From CAZBKJ01 sp964492495 (GTDB lineage: Bacteria > Patescibacteriota > Microgenomatia > UBA1400 > UBA12028), in NCBI GenBank assembly GCA_964492495.1, contig CAZBKJ010000011.1, positions 1-35,694 on the forward strand: a stretch of 35,694 nucleotides of DNA, read 5' to 3'. Made by a program: the position numbers and the translations under genes. Each line of letters opens with the position of its first letter. Within the stretch, counting starts at the first letter, position 1. The notes under the pieces are model-generated. The model saw nothing but the letters and a program-made list of their open reading frames with translations, made no database searches and was not told where the DNA came from. This document shows, piece by piece, positions 1 to 8,792 of this stretch.

Positions 1-111
1 CTGTAGGCGTACTGGTTGGCGTAGCCGTTGGTGTCGCTGTAGGTGTTGCTGTAGGTGTTGCTGTAGGTGTTGCTGTAGGCGTTGCTGTAGGTGTTGGCGT
101 TGGTGTACTTA
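1..111 (-). repeat. 12-bp tandem repeat encoding PTAT linker units
   Basis: Five nearly identical copies of ctgtaggtgttg (plus-strand reading) lie at 37-96, with degenerate copies on both sides. On the minus strand each copy encodes a Pro-Thr-Ala-Thr tetrad in frame. The unit length is a multiple of three, so gain or loss of copies would change linker length without shifting the frame. Confidence 0.9.
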
Positions 112-1087
112 CTGGTACATTCACCAAATCACTCTTAAATATAACTTGAATTGTTTTTGATTCCCCTGGTTTTACTGTCCCAATATTCATTGGTGTGTGA
201 TAAAAAGACTCAGGAATATAGCAACCTCCTTGCGTATCATTTGCAGGTGGAACACAGTCATACAAACCTGTATCTCCAAACTTCTTTGAATGACCTGTAT
301 GAAAAACTAACCATGTTGGACGGGAGACATTTACTTGTACAGAATCAGAGATAGAAGCCGCATTGTCTGCGGAAACTGTTACAGATGGTCGTAGTACTGT
401 AGATTTCTGCGATTCCCCTGGCAAATTTGCTTTTATGTGGACATTGCGTGCATCATGTTGACCATCATTGCGAATGTAGATCAGATATTCCACAACTTGT
501 CCTGGTTCTGCTGTAATACCATCAACTTTCCAACCTGATTGAGTTGTGTTGTTTGAAACATTCAAAAAATTTCCAGCCCGAAGAGTTGTATTTGTGTTCG
601 CAGCGATAACAGTGACTGGATGTTCGACACTTGACCATTCAACTGTTGTTGAATTTACTCGAGCAGCCGATGTAATCACAGTCCCAACCGATGTACTATC
701 TTTAACTTTAACCTTAAAACGTACGTACGCTTTTTGGTTTGGAACGAGGGTTCCAAGGTTTGTTGAGGTCGTGAGCCACTGATCGATTACCGGAATTGTT
801 TGCCCATTTTTTTCTGCTTCTGCAGAACCTGCAACATACTCTACTTTGTCAGAAATCATTGGTCGTGCAAGCACGTTTGTATAGTTTTCAGTTCCTTTAT
901 TTTCGATCTGAATCGTATACTGAAACTCTTCACCCGGGCGAACTTGAGTCTTATCACTTCCCAAAGCAAACCACAAAGGTCTCGCATCTAAAGCTCGTGC
1001 CGAAAATTGAGCAAAGCCAAAAATTCCAAAAATGAAAATACTCAGTATTCCTGCGAGGAAAAAAAAGATTCTTTGTGGTTTATTCAT
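1..1087 (-). CDS. Secreted/surface protein with DUF11-like repeats and a Pro/Thr/Ala linker (C-terminus beyond window)
   Basis: An open frame runs from an ATG at 1087 to the window edge with no stop, so the 3' end is missing. The N-terminus (MNKPQRIFFFLAGILSIF) is a short basic segment followed by a hydrophobic stretch, a signal peptide or anchor. Two beta-rich segments follow, with phrases such as VRPGEEFQYTIQIENKG and AEPGQVVEYLIYIRNDG. These resemble DUF11-type conserved-repeat domains of bacterial surface proteins. Next is a linker of repeated PTAT units encoded by a 12-bp tandem repeat. An AAAGGA Shine-Dalgarno-like site precedes the ATG. The gene starts 19 nt after the stop of the 655-residue surface protein, so the two are probably cotranscribed. 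Domain assignment rests on motif resemblance only; the function is probably structural or adhesive. Confidence 0.75.
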   Translation of the reverse strand, partial: MNKPQRIFFFLAGILSIFIFGIFGFAQFSARALDARPLWFALGSDKTQVRPGEEFQYTIQIENKGTENYTNVLARPMISDKVEYVAGSAEAEKNGQTIPVIDQWLTTSTNLGTLVPNQKAYVRFKVKVKDSTSVGTVITSAARVNSTTVEWSSVEHPVTVIAANTNTTLRAGNFLNVSNNTTQSGWKVDGITAEPGQVVEYLIYIRNDGQHDARNVHIKANLPGESQKSTVLRPSVTVSADNAASISDSVQVNVSRPTWLVFHTGHSKKFGDTGLYDCVPPANDTQGGCYIPESFYHTPMNIGTVKPGESKTIQVIFKSDLVNVPVSTPTPTPTATPTATPTATPTATPTATPTATPTSTPT

Positions 1088-1106
1088 ATTTTTCCTTTTT
1101 TAAGTA

Positions 1107-3074
1107 CTAAAAAGCAGATGTCGGTACTGAATCTGGATCATCACTAGGATTGTCTCCATCACCTTCTCCAGTTGAAGCTTCGGTTGGTGGAGGTGTAAAA
1201 ACTAAAGTTGAGGGAATTTCAGCAACCCCAACCGTTGCCGTAGGCTCAGGAGTATTCTCATCTGCTGGGGTCACAGTAATTTCTGGTTTTGGGGTGGCAG
1301 TAATCTCAAGTACCGGGGTTGTTTCTGGAACATCTGATGTGGGCTGTCCTGGAACTTCTGAAGCTGCTGGAGCAATACCAGCTGGTTGACTCTGAGAACC
1401 TGTTCTTTCTCCCCTTCCAGTGGCTACCAAGCATCTCCAAACTGTTTCCCACACTTCTACTTCATGAGCGTTTTCTGATGCAACTTCAAAACTTAGAGGA
1501 ATTTGTTGAACCCCATCTGCTTCTTCAACTAGAGGTAAAAACTGAATATTATTCTCGATTGCGAGAACCATTTCCTCAAAAGTGCTTACTTTTGCTTTTG
1601 CAATTGCTACAGAATTTACAACAAAATATCCATTCCAACGAGCATTTGGATTTCTACGTAGAGTTGCATAAGACGTACGACCCTCTTGATCCAATACTGG
1701 AACCTGTAGGAGCATGCGATTTTGACCGGAAGGATTATTCGTTCCATCCGTTGCAGGAGTTTTTTGAACCAAACAACTCTCCTCAGGATAGTTGTATGTT
1801 GCAACAACAGAATAGCTTCCGTCTGGATTTCTATATCGCACATCAAAACTCTCATCCCCTGTTGTCCAATGACGTTCAAAAATGTCGAAAATCACTCTTC
1901 GAGTAATTTGATTTTGTAGCTCAGGTGTTTGAGAGCCTGGAAGGTCTTTAACAACCTGAGAGATTATTCCATGTGACTCTATAACAAAATTTGCTGTTCC
2001 TTCTACGCCAGAAATTCGAGCTCTTTTCAAACCATCAGAACTCTGGACAAACATATCGCTCACTGCACCAGAAAGATTACCATCAAAGTCGAGTAATCCT
2101 TCTCTTCCTTCATCTGTAGATAGAACAAGAGATTGAGAAAAAACTCTTCCTTTTTGGACAAGCTCTTCTTGACTACGTACCAATGAAAAGGCCATGCGAA
2201 AATTTTCTCGAGAATTTGGATCAAACTCGCTATTATGTATTCCCATGTGAACTGTAGGAACATTCTCCCCTTCGACAGACAATTGCGTCATTTCATACAC
2301 ATGAGAATAATCAAGGAATTCCTGACCAAATTCTGTATATGCCCAATCCATTTTCGAGATACTTTCCACATAGTGATCATCATCAAGTGAAAGCTTTGAA
2401 ACATCTAAAGAATGTGACTCGTTATACTCTGGTGTTAAAGCGAAAGCTTGATCTACTGTATTCGCTACAATTGTTGATGTTGGTAAAGGTGTACCAAAAA
2501 TTGTTTCACCAACCTGAGGTACGGTTGGGGTGAGTGTCAATGTTGGGCTAGGAGATGGCTCAGGAGTATTTGATGGAGTTAAACTAGGAGCTTCTGTTGG
2601 ACTTGGGATTATGAAAGGTGTTTCTGTTGATGTGGGTGTAGCACTGGGGGTACTTGTCTCACTTGCTTGCATTGTGGGTACGCGCGTTGAAAACTCTTTA
2701 ATTGCTTGTTCTGAAACATTCGCAGCCTGACCACTTACAAGATTGCAAGCAACAAGCGTTAATCCACTAGCGACCCCAAGCCAAAGAACGTGTCTCTGCC
2801 TGTCAACACTAGGCAAAGGCATATCCTCTGATATTGAGAGTGATTCATCACTTCTATCAACTGGTTGAAATTTGTTTGTTCTATGGGCTTCTTGAACTGA
2901 TTGGAGTCGCATTGCATCTTGTCTTGATTGCAATCTCATTTTGGCCACAATCGCTTTAGGGGAATGCTGAAGTTCCTTCTTGCTTTGACGTCGTGACTGT
3001 AACTCGGCATTTATGTTGCCTTTACCAGCAATATTAGCAGTACTTTTATACTGTTCATTTGTGTTTCTTCCCAT
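1107..3074 (-). CDS. Membrane-anchored surface protein with Pro/Thr-rich linkers, function unknown
   Basis: This is a 655-residue protein I do not recognise. A polar, Gln/Arg-rich N-terminal part of about 94 residues contains a small repeat (MRLQS twice) and is probably cytoplasmic. A hydrophobic segment follows at about 95-118; it contains LVAC, which resembles a lipobox but lies unusually far from the N-terminus. Residues about 139-187 are a Ser/Thr/Pro linker. A folded region of about 370 residues comes next with no motif I can name, then a second Pro/Thr/Glu linker and an acidic C-terminus. The start is supported by AGAGGT about 7 nt upstream. The downstream DUF11-like gene follows after 19 nt. 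Topology suggests a single-pass protein exposing its large domain outside the cell. Confidence 0.8.
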   Translation of the reverse strand: MGRNTNEQYKSTANIAGKGNINAELQSRRQSKKELQHSPKAIVAKMRLQSRQDAMRLQSVQEAHRTNKFQPVDRSDESLSISEDMPLPSVDRQRHVLWLGVASGLTLVACNLVSGQAANVSEQAIKEFSTRVPTMQASETSTPSATPTSTETPFIIPSPTEAPSLTPSNTPEPSPSPTLTLTPTVPQVGETIFGTPLPTSTIVANTVDQAFALTPEYNESHSLDVSKLSLDDDHYVESISKMDWAYTEFGQEFLDYSHVYEMTQLSVEGENVPTVHMGIHNSEFDPNSRENFRMAFSLVRSQEELVQKGRVFSQSLVLSTDEGREGLLDFDGNLSGAVSDMFVQSSDGLKRARISGVEGTANFVIESHGIISQVVKDLPGSQTPELQNQITRRVIFDIFERHWTTGDESFDVRYRNPDGSYSVVATYNYPEESCLVQKTPATDGTNNPSGQNRMLLQVPVLDQEGRTSYATLRRNPNARWNGYFVVNSVAIAKAKVSTFEEMVLAIENNIQFLPLVEEADGVQQIPLSFEVASENAHEVEVWETVWRCLVATGRGERTGSQSQPAGIAPAASEVPGQPTSDVPETTPVLEITATPKPEITVTPADENTPEPTATVGVAEIPSTLVFTPPPTEASTGEGDGDNPSDDPDSVPTSAF

Positions 3075-3320
3075 AGTTGTACCTCTTTACCTTGACATTG
3101 CTGTCAGGAATTGATAGGTTGATAGACGAGAAGCCGTGACTTTTGGAACTGAAAAAAGTCAGGTCTCTTAAACTTAAAGCATTGCTACACGTGTCTTGTC
3201 AGAGTCAGCGGTAGTAATGCTTTTTTTGTTGTCTTTTTCTTCTTCCCTTCCCTTCGTTGTTCAAAAGGAAGCTCTCTTCGTATTTCTTCTCGAGTAAATC
3301 TACCAAAAACACGAAGCTTG
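3075..3320 (-). promoter_or_regulatory. Structured 5' leader of the surface-protein operon
   Basis: If transcription starts about 7 nt after the -10 box at 3327-3332, the mRNA has a leader of about 245 nt. Three hairpins can be drawn. The first has arms 3178-3188 and 3211-3221 (11 bp with one G-U pair). The second has arms 3137-3144 and 3154-3161 (8 bp, perfect). The third is UGACA-GCAA-UGUCA at 3093-3106, closed by a GNRA tetraloop, just upstream of the AGAGGT ribosome site. The sequence also repeats CTATCAA. I cannot match it to a known riboswitch class. A cis-acting RNA is an inference from leader length and structure. Confidence 0.45.
3178..3227 (+). terminator. Terminator-like hairpin with a T-run on the plus strand
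   Basis: The arms at 3178-3188 and 3211-3221 pair over 11 bp around a 22-nt loop, and seven T follow on the plus strand at 3221-3227. No plus-strand gene precedes it, so the T-run may be incidental and the hairpin may instead act in the minus-strand leader. The large loop makes it a weak intrinsic terminator. Confidence 0.35.
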
Positions 3321-3328
3321 AGGGTCAT
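3185..3328 (-). CDS. Possible 47-residue basic small ORF
   Basis: An ATG at 3328 opens 47 codons ending in TAG. The product begins MTLKLRVFGRFTREE and is rich in Lys and Arg. A GAGG site sits 8 nt upstream of the ATG, favouring translation. Against it, the ATG overlaps the strong -10 box TATAAT, so the promoter at 3327-3354 would start transcription inside the ORF. It could be translated only from a transcript started further upstream. Its 3' end overlaps the first leader hairpin. No known family is recognised. Confidence 0.25.
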   Translation of the reverse strand: MTLKLRVFGRFTREEIRRELPFEQRREGKKKKTTKKALLPLTLTRHV

Positions 3329-3354
3329 TATAACAACCTCACAGCAGATGTCAA
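3327..3354 (-). promoter_or_regulatory. Strong sigma-70-type promoter for the surface-protein operon
   Basis: The minus strand carries TTGACA at 3354-3349 and TATAAT at 3332-3327 separated by 16 bp. Both hexamers match the consensus perfectly. It faces the 655-residue surface protein gene. Confidence 0.75.
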
Positions 3355-3432
3355 CCTATAATAAATGTTTTGCTGGTTTTACAACATCCCGTAGTATTTA
3401 TTTCAAACAATTCCCTTCCTAAAATTCTCTAG

Positions 3433-3493
3433 TTTTCCACAGTGAAAAGATAGAAAAATCCTCAGTGGAAAACACACACTACTACGTGGAAAA
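3433..3493. other. Cluster of three TTTTCCAC motifs (DnaA-box-like)
   Basis: TTTTCCACA occurs at 3433-3441 on the plus strand. TTTTCCACT (3464-3472) and TTTTCCACG (3485-3493) occur on the minus strand, all in an AT-rich gene-free stretch. TTTTCCACA is one mismatch from the DnaA box TTATCCACA. The first two also form an inverted repeat. No dnaA, dnaN or other origin-linked gene is in the window, so a role in replication is not established. The rest of 3361-3550 shows nothing further. Confidence 0.3.
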
Positions 3494-3550
3494 AATTGCA
3501 CACAAAAACAAGGAGTCGCGAACACCGGAAGAAAAACTCAAAAAAGACAT

Positions 3551-4954
3551 TTATGAAGATGATGGGAACAAACCAGCAAGAAGACTTCGCACATTCCCTT
3601 CCCTGCTGTCGATGACTGAGGAAAAACCAAGTCGCTTTGCTTCTTTGGTTCGCTTCTCAACAAATCTGACTTTGCGTATCTCCCCCAAGAGTCCAACCTC
3701 TCCTATATAGACTGTTCCTTTGGGACTCGCCTTCCCTTGATACGATGACGCGATTGCTACCGCTATCCCCAGATCAGCAGCGGGTTCTGTGATCGTCATC
3801 CCTCCGGCAATATTCACAAACACATCACACGTCCCCAGAGGCAATCTGGCATATTTCTCAAGTACAGCAACGATCACCTGAAGCTTTGAGATCGATAGTC
3901 CTCGAGCAACTCGACGTGGAACAGGAAGCTGAGAACGTACAACCAGGGCTTGCACCTCAATGAGGATTGGTCGAGTTCCTTCCACGACAGACACCAGAGC
4001 AGAACCGGGAACTCCTTGCACACTTTCTTCCAAAAAGGCAGCTGATGGGTTACTCACCTCCTCCAGGCCTGCATCACTGTGTACAAAGATCCCAACCTCG
4101 TCAGTTGCTCCAAATCGGTTCTTTATTGCCCGAAGCATGCGATACTGCCCTGTTCGTTCTCCAGAAAGTTCCAGAACGCTGTCAACCATATGCTCCAATA
4201 CTTTTGGTCCTGCTATCGTTCCCTCTTTGGTTACATGTCCGACCAAAAAGATTGGAACCCCGGTTTTCTTTGCAATGCGGATAAGTCGATCAGTACATTC
4301 TTTGAGTTGTCCGATAGAACCAGTTGCCCCTGTGAGATCCTGGGTTGAGAGCGTTTGAATACTATCAACGATAACAAGCGTCGGTTTCTCATTCTCAATT
4401 GCAGCGACAATTTCATCAACATCCGTAGACGTCAAAAACAAGAGGTTTTGCTTCCAATCCACTACGGAACTTGCTGCACTCATGCGCTGAATTCGTAAAC
4501 TAATCTGTTCAGGGCTCTCTTCCCCAGCACAGTACAGAACCGTTTGTTTTGAAGCATCTTGCTCCACTTTTTGTTTTTTACTGTCAACATGAATTGCTTC
4601 ATTCATCAATATATTCAATGACAAATGGGTAAGAAGCGTCGACTTTCCAATTCCCGGCTCTCCACCAATCAAAACTACCGAACCAAGCACTATTCCACCC
4701 CCCAAAACCCGATCAAACTCCACCATCTTCGTGTCCAGTCGTCGCAGTTCCTTGTCATAGTTTTTGACATCGGAAAAACGCAAAATTTGAGGAGAAAAAG
4801 AACTTGAACTTCCCTTCCCTTTTGCGTTCGTCCGGCTCACCGAAACGGTTTCTTCAAAACTATTCCAGTTGCTACATTGTGGACACTGCCCCATCCATTT
4901 CGGCGATTCATATCCACACTGCTGACAAATAAAAATTGAGGACTCTTTGGGCAT
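3551..4954 (-). CDS. radA: DNA repair protein RadA (Sms), branch-migration ATPase
   Basis: RadA is a RecA-like ATPase that acts in recombinational repair and processes recombination intermediates. The 467-residue product has the N-terminal zinc finger (Cys10, Cys13, Cys24, Cys27), a Walker A motif GGEPGIGKST, a Walker B-like LVIVDSIQTL, the RadA-specific KNRFG motif, and a C-terminal Lon-like domain (GGMTITEPAADLGIA). Length is normal for the family. I chose the ATG at 4954, which begins MPKESSIF just before the zinc finger. A longer in-frame start at 5122 would add a hydrophobic N-terminus overlapping the divergent PBP1A gene and is not typical of RadA; an ATG at 4969 is also possible. A TAAAAT -10 candidate lies at 4979-4974. 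Confidence 0.95.
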   Translation of the reverse strand: MPKESSIFICQQCGYESPKWMGQCPQCSNWNSFEETVSVSRTNAKGKGSSSSFSPQILRFSDVKNYDKELRRLDTKMVEFDRVLGGGIVLGSVVLIGGEPGIGKSTLLTHLSLNILMNEAIHVDSKKQKVEQDASKQTVLYCAGEESPEQISLRIQRMSAASSVVDWKQNLLFLTSTDVDEIVAAIENEKPTLVIVDSIQTLSTQDLTGATGSIGQLKECTDRLIRIAKKTGVPIFLVGHVTKEGTIAGPKVLEHMVDSVLELSGERTGQYRMLRAIKNRFGATDEVGIFVHSDAGLEEVSNPSAAFLEESVQGVPGSALVSVVEGTRPILIEVQALVVRSQLPVPRRVARGLSISKLQVIVAVLEKYARLPLGTCDVFVNIAGGMTITEPAADLGIAVAIASSYQGKASPKGTVYIGEVGLLGEIRKVRFVEKRTKEAKRLGFSSVIDSREGNVRSLLAGLFPSSS

Positions 4955-5030
4955 ACCCGCATCGTACATGCCGATTTTAGGGAAATAAAGAGGGAGGGGA
5001 AATTTACCAGACAGAAGCTGGCTTTTTTGA

Positions 5031-5036
5031 TATAAT
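5031..5036 (+). promoter_or_regulatory. Extended -10 box of the cell-wall operon
   Basis: TGATATAAT places TATAAT at 5031-5036, only 6 nt before the ATG at 5043. Transcription would begin at or next to the start codon. No clear -35 is seen; the TGn extension may compensate. Confidence 0.65.
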
Positions 5037-5042
5037 TTCCCA

Positions 5043-7517
5043 ATGAAAAGAAGCAGTGCTACAGAGAAAAGAAAACGAAAGAAAGCAAAAGTATCTGCTT
5101 CTCCTATTGTCGATTCACACATTCTTCAAAACCTTACGCATGCAATAACAGCAGAGCCTGAACAAAAAAAAACAGAGTCACTACGTTCTCGATTTTCATT
5201 TATTTCTATACTTCAGAGAAGAAAAAAGAAAAAAGAACAGACAAGCACCAAGAAAAATTGGAGAAAATCTCGATTGTTTTGGGTAGCACTTGTTGGCGCA
5301 TTCATCTTACTTCTGTGTTTGGTTGGAGGAATTGCGTATTTTTTCAAAGACCTTCCCTCCCCTACCAGGTTAAAAGAAAACAACTATGCGGTGAGTTCAA
5401 AAATCTTTGATCGAAATGGCAAACTGCTCTATGAGATTTATAGTGATCAAAACAGAACCCCTATCGCGCTTTCAAACCTCCCTCCGTACGTCTACCAGGC
5501 TTCAATCGCAATTGAAGACCAACGCTTTTACTCCCATTTTGGCTTCGATATCGAAGGGATGATCCGAGCGGTTCGCAATATCATTTTCAAACAAAAAATC
5601 CAAGGTGGATCAACAATTACTCAACAACTCGTAAAGACTGCACTTTTAACTCGAGAAAAAACTGTCACACGAAAGATAAAAGAAGCTGTCCTCACGGTTT
5701 TGACGGAAGCACGATACTCAAAGGATGACATTCTTGAAATGTACATGAATCATATTCCATATGGAGGCACAACATGGGGGATTGAAGCGGCTGCCGGTGT
5801 CTTTTTTGACAAAAATTCAAAAGATTTGAGCCTTGCAGAAAGCGCGTACTTAGCAGGGCTTCCCCAAGCTCCGTCTGCATATTCACCATTTGGCTCAAGA
5901 CCTGAACTTGGGAAAAACAGGCAAAAAGATGTTCTGCGTCGTATGGTCGAAGAAAAATTTATTTCCAAAGAAGAAGCTGACAAAGCAGGAGAAGAAGAGC
6001 TTCAATTTGCGACCAAGAAGATCGATATCAAAGCCCCTCATTTCGTTTTTTATATTCGGGATCTCATGGAAGAAAAGTATCCTGACTTGGATCTATCTAG
6101 AGGTGGATACCGTATCTACACAACACTTGATCTTGATTTACAAGAAAGAGTACAAGCAACAGTGTCCGCTGAAATCGATAAGCTTGCGCGCAGTCAGGTG
6201 GGAAACGGAGCAGCACTTGTAACAAAGCCAAACACCGGAGAGATTCTTGCCATGATTGGGAGCCGTGACTACTTTGATGCCACGCATGATGGACAAGTAA
6301 ACGTAACCACTAGAGAACGTCAACCAGGAAGTTCGATCAAACCACTCAACTACGTTACTGCTCTGCAACTCAAAAAACTTACTCCAAGCTCAATGCTTCT
6401 GGACATCCCTACCTGTTTTCAAGTTGATGGTCAACCAAACTACTGTCCAAAAAACTACGATGGAACGTTTAAGGGACCAACACAGTTTCGCTTCTTACTT
6501 GGAAACTCAAACAACATCGGAGCAGTCAAGACACTGGCACTCAATGGCTTGGAAAACTTCATTGCCACTGCGTCTGCCATGGGAATCCGAACCTGGAAAG
6601 ATCCAAGCAAATATGGCCTCTCACTTACTCTTGGAGGTGGAGAAATCACGATGCTCGACCTTGCTAACTCTTATGGAACGATCGCCAACCAAGGTGTCAG
6701 AGTAAATATCAATCCTATTTCTCGAATTCAGGACTTCACAGGAAAAGTGATAGAAGAGCATAATTTTGATGATGTCGCAAAGGAAGTAGAGACGTTGACG
6801 AAAGAAAATGCGAGTCCATCAGGAACATTTGATGTGACAAAGACTGTCGAGCGTGTGTTAAACCGGGCACCCGCATACTTAGTCTCACATATTCTTCTGG
6901 ACAACAATGCTCGTAGTGGAGCATTCGGTCCATCGTCGCAGTTAGTCGTTCCTCGCCAAGTGGTCTCCGTAAAAACCGGTACCACCAATGATTTGCGCGA
7001 CAACTGGACAGTAGGCTATACACCGGAGTATCTCACTGCAGTTTGGGTAGGAAACAATGACAACAGCCCTATGAATCGCTCTCTCGTTTCTGGTATTACC
7101 GGTGCAGCACCAATCTGGAATGGAATTATGCGTCAAGTGCTCAAGGACCAGAAAGAACTATGGCCAGAAAAACCAGATGATGTTATTGGCAAAGACGTGT
7201 GTATCGTTTCTGGACTTCTTCCTGACCCTGTAGCACCATGTGCGACACGTTCTGAATTCTTTTGGAAAGGGACTGAGCCAACAACACTCGATACTCTTCC
7301 ACGCGACACGTGGATCGTCCCATCACTTGGGATTCCACCAAAAGAAGGAGATCCACTTGATGGTCTGAACCTAGAAAAGAAACTACTACTTTCAGATCCA
7401 TTTACGAAAGACTACTGTGTGGACTGTCAACGAGCGGTAGACGACAAAGGCAACAGCCTTTTTGAGACAACTACGATCCCTTATGGAAGAACAAGAGTAC
7501 GAGAAACTGGAATGTGA
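5043..7517 (+). CDS. Bifunctional penicillin-binding protein 1A (transglycosylase/transpeptidase)
   Basis: This class A PBP polymerises lipid II glycan strands and cross-links the peptides at the outer face of the membrane. The 824 residues comprise a long basic cytoplasmic tail (1-78), one membrane segment (about 79-101), a GT51 domain (EDQRFYSHFG with catalytic Glu158; QGGSTITQQLVK) and a transpeptidase domain. That domain holds SSIK (nucleophile Ser430, Lys433), SNN (from Ser489) and KTGT (644-647). All key residues are present. The start follows a TATAAT box by 6 nt without a Shine-Dalgarno site. The stop overlaps the region where the GH18 gene begins, so the two are probably cotranscribed. 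A paralogue with the same layout lies at 8845-11196. The Lys/Arg-rich N-terminus of about 78 residues is long for the family. Confidence 0.95.
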   Translation: MKRSSATEKRKRKKAKVSASPIVDSHILQNLTHAITAEPEQKKTESLRSRFSFISILQRRKKKKEQTSTKKNWRKSRLFWVALVGAFILLLCLVGGIAYFFKDLPSPTRLKENNYAVSSKIFDRNGKLLYEIYSDQNRTPIALSNLPPYVYQASIAIEDQRFYSHFGFDIEGMIRAVRNIIFKQKIQGGSTITQQLVKTALLTREKTVTRKIKEAVLTVLTEARYSKDDILEMYMNHIPYGGTTWGIEAAAGVFFDKNSKDLSLAESAYLAGLPQAPSAYSPFGSRPELGKNRQKDVLRRMVEEKFISKEEADKAGEEELQFATKKIDIKAPHFVFYIRDLMEEKYPDLDLSRGGYRIYTTLDLDLQERVQATVSAEIDKLARSQVGNGAALVTKPNTGEILAMIGSRDYFDATHDGQVNVTTRERQPGSSIKPLNYVTALQLKKLTPSSMLLDIPTCFQVDGQPNYCPKNYDGTFKGPTQFRFLLGNSNNIGAVKTLALNGLENFIATASAMGIRTWKDPSKYGLSLTLGGGEITMLDLANSYGTIANQGVRVNINPISRIQDFTGKVIEEHNFDDVAKEVETLTKENASPSGTFDVTKTVERVLNRAPAYLVSHILLDNNARSGAFGPSSQLVVPRQVVSVKTGTTNDLRDNWTVGYTPEYLTAVWVGNNDNSPMNRSLVSGITGAAPIWNGIMRQVLKDQKELWPEKPDDVIGKDVCIVSGLLPDPVAPCATRSEFFWKGTEPTTLDTLPRDTWIVPSLGIPPKEGDPLDGLNLEKKLLLSDPFTKDYCVDCQRAVDDKGNSLFETTTIPYGRTRVRETGM

Positions 7518-7525
7518 CATTAGTG

Positions 7526-8710
7526 ATGAAAAAAATACTTTCTATCAGTGCTTGTATCCTAGTTCTAGCGGGAACTGCCTTTGCAGTTAGTCAGTTTTTT
7601 TTCGCTTCAAAAGCATCCGACTCATCAAGATTGCATACGCAGCCACTCGGGCAAGCAGCCCCTCCTCCAAAACCTACAACACAAAAACAAAAAATAGTGT
7701 ATGGATATCTCCCCTACTGGACAAAGAATACAGCACGTCTCCCCAAAGAACTCACTCATGTATCGTATTTTTCGCTTACCATTCAAAAAGATGGAACCAT
7801 TCTTTCAATTCCAAAATCCACCCAGGATCCAGGCTTTAGCTCCTACAAAAATGGAGTGCTTGAGACACTCTCGTCAAAACTCAATGAAAATCAACAGCTC
7901 GAACTCACGCTTTCAATGATGATTCAGGAGGATATTTCGGTTTTTATCCAAGATGTGAAGGCTCACCAAAACTTGGTTTCACAGATTCAACAACTATTAC
8001 AAACAAACTCTATTGATGGAATCAATATTGATATCGAATATAACGGAATTGTTTCGAAGGAACTGCAGTCAAACTTCTCATCGCTTATCACGACTATTCG
8101 TTCTGCAACTCGGGAAAAAAATCCAGAATTTTTATTAACAGTTGCCATTTATGGAGATACTGGCCAAATCGACCGCCTCACCAATGTAGAACTTCTTTCT
8201 CCTCACGTTGATTACTTTATTATGATGGCATACGACTATCATCGCAGAGTCTCCCCCCGATCTGGTCCTGTTTCGCCGCTGTATGGAAAATCTGACGAAA
8301 AATGGGAAGCAGATATCTTAAACGACTTGCAAGCGCTGACAAAAAAAATTCCCTCAAATCAGATTCTCTTGGGTATTCCCTTCTACGGATATGACTGGGC
8401 AGTTGAAGATCCCGTGAACCCACAGTCGTTTACAATTCCCAAAACCGGAACCACAGCAACCTATCAACAAGTCCAAACAATTTTGTCTCGGCCAGAAGCA
8501 AAACTGTACTGGGATAAGACAGCCTTCTCCCCATACGTTCGCTACGAACGTGATGGGCAACAGCGAATCTTATACTTTGAAAATCCTCAGTCTCTACGTG
8601 CGAAACTTGACCTTGTTGAGATGGCGAATCTTGCAGGAATCGCCATCTGGGCACTCGGATACGAAGGTGACTACGACGACCTGTGGCAGACAATTGCAAC
8701 AATGCGCTAA
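7526..8710 (+). CDS. Secreted glycoside hydrolase family 18 protein (YaaH/SleL-like)
   Basis: GH18 enzymes cleave beta-1,4-linked N-acetylglucosamine polymers; bacterial YaaH-like members act on peptidoglycan. The ATG at 7526 gives 394 residues with an N-terminal signal or anchor (MKKILSISACILVLAG), a Pro/Gln-rich spacer, and a TIM-barrel domain starting at IVYGYLPYW. The catalytic motif is DGINIDIE, with the acid Glu at about 171 and the preceding Asp kept; one usual Asp is Asn. MMAYDYH matches the conserved strand that follows. An in-frame GTG at 7514 overlaps the PBP1A stop and is an alternative start. Its position between two PBP1A genes supports a role in wall remodelling. Substrate is inferred. 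Confidence 0.88.
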   Translation: MKKILSISACILVLAGTAFAVSQFFFASKASDSSRLHTQPLGQAAPPPKPTTQKQKIVYGYLPYWTKNTARLPKELTHVSYFSLTIQKDGTILSIPKSTQDPGFSSYKNGVLETLSSKLNENQQLELTLSMMIQEDISVFIQDVKAHQNLVSQIQQLLQTNSIDGINIDIEYNGIVSKELQSNFSSLITTIRSATREKNPEFLLTVAIYGDTGQIDRLTNVELLSPHVDYFIMMAYDYHRRVSPRSGPVSPLYGKSDEKWEADILNDLQALTKKIPSNQILLGIPFYGYDWAVEDPVNPQSFTIPKTGTTATYQQVQTILSRPEAKLYWDKTAFSPYVRYERDGQQRILYFENPQSLRAKLDLVEMANLAGIAIWALGYEGDYDDLWQTIATMR

Positions 8711-8792
8711 GCTTCTCACTCACTCCTACTTGTCTGCTAAAACAAGGATTGCTATATGTAGACAACTCCAGTGTTTTTGAATGAGCAGAAAG

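Noticed and set aside
1..111. CRISPR-like array
   Set aside because: The repeats are 12 bp, contiguous and in frame with a coding sequence, with no spacers.
3465..3710. Plus-strand open frame of 81 codons next to radA
   Set aside because: More than half is antisense to the conserved 3' end of radA, and there is no ribosome site or recognisable family.
3960..4358. Long plus-strand frames inside radA and similar long antisense frames in other genes
   Set aside because: They are shadows of well-supported coding sequences on the other strand.
4954..5122. Longer RadA start at 5122 adding a hydrophobic N-terminus
   Set aside because: The extension overlaps the divergent PBP1A gene and its promoter, and RadA normally begins just before the zinc finger.
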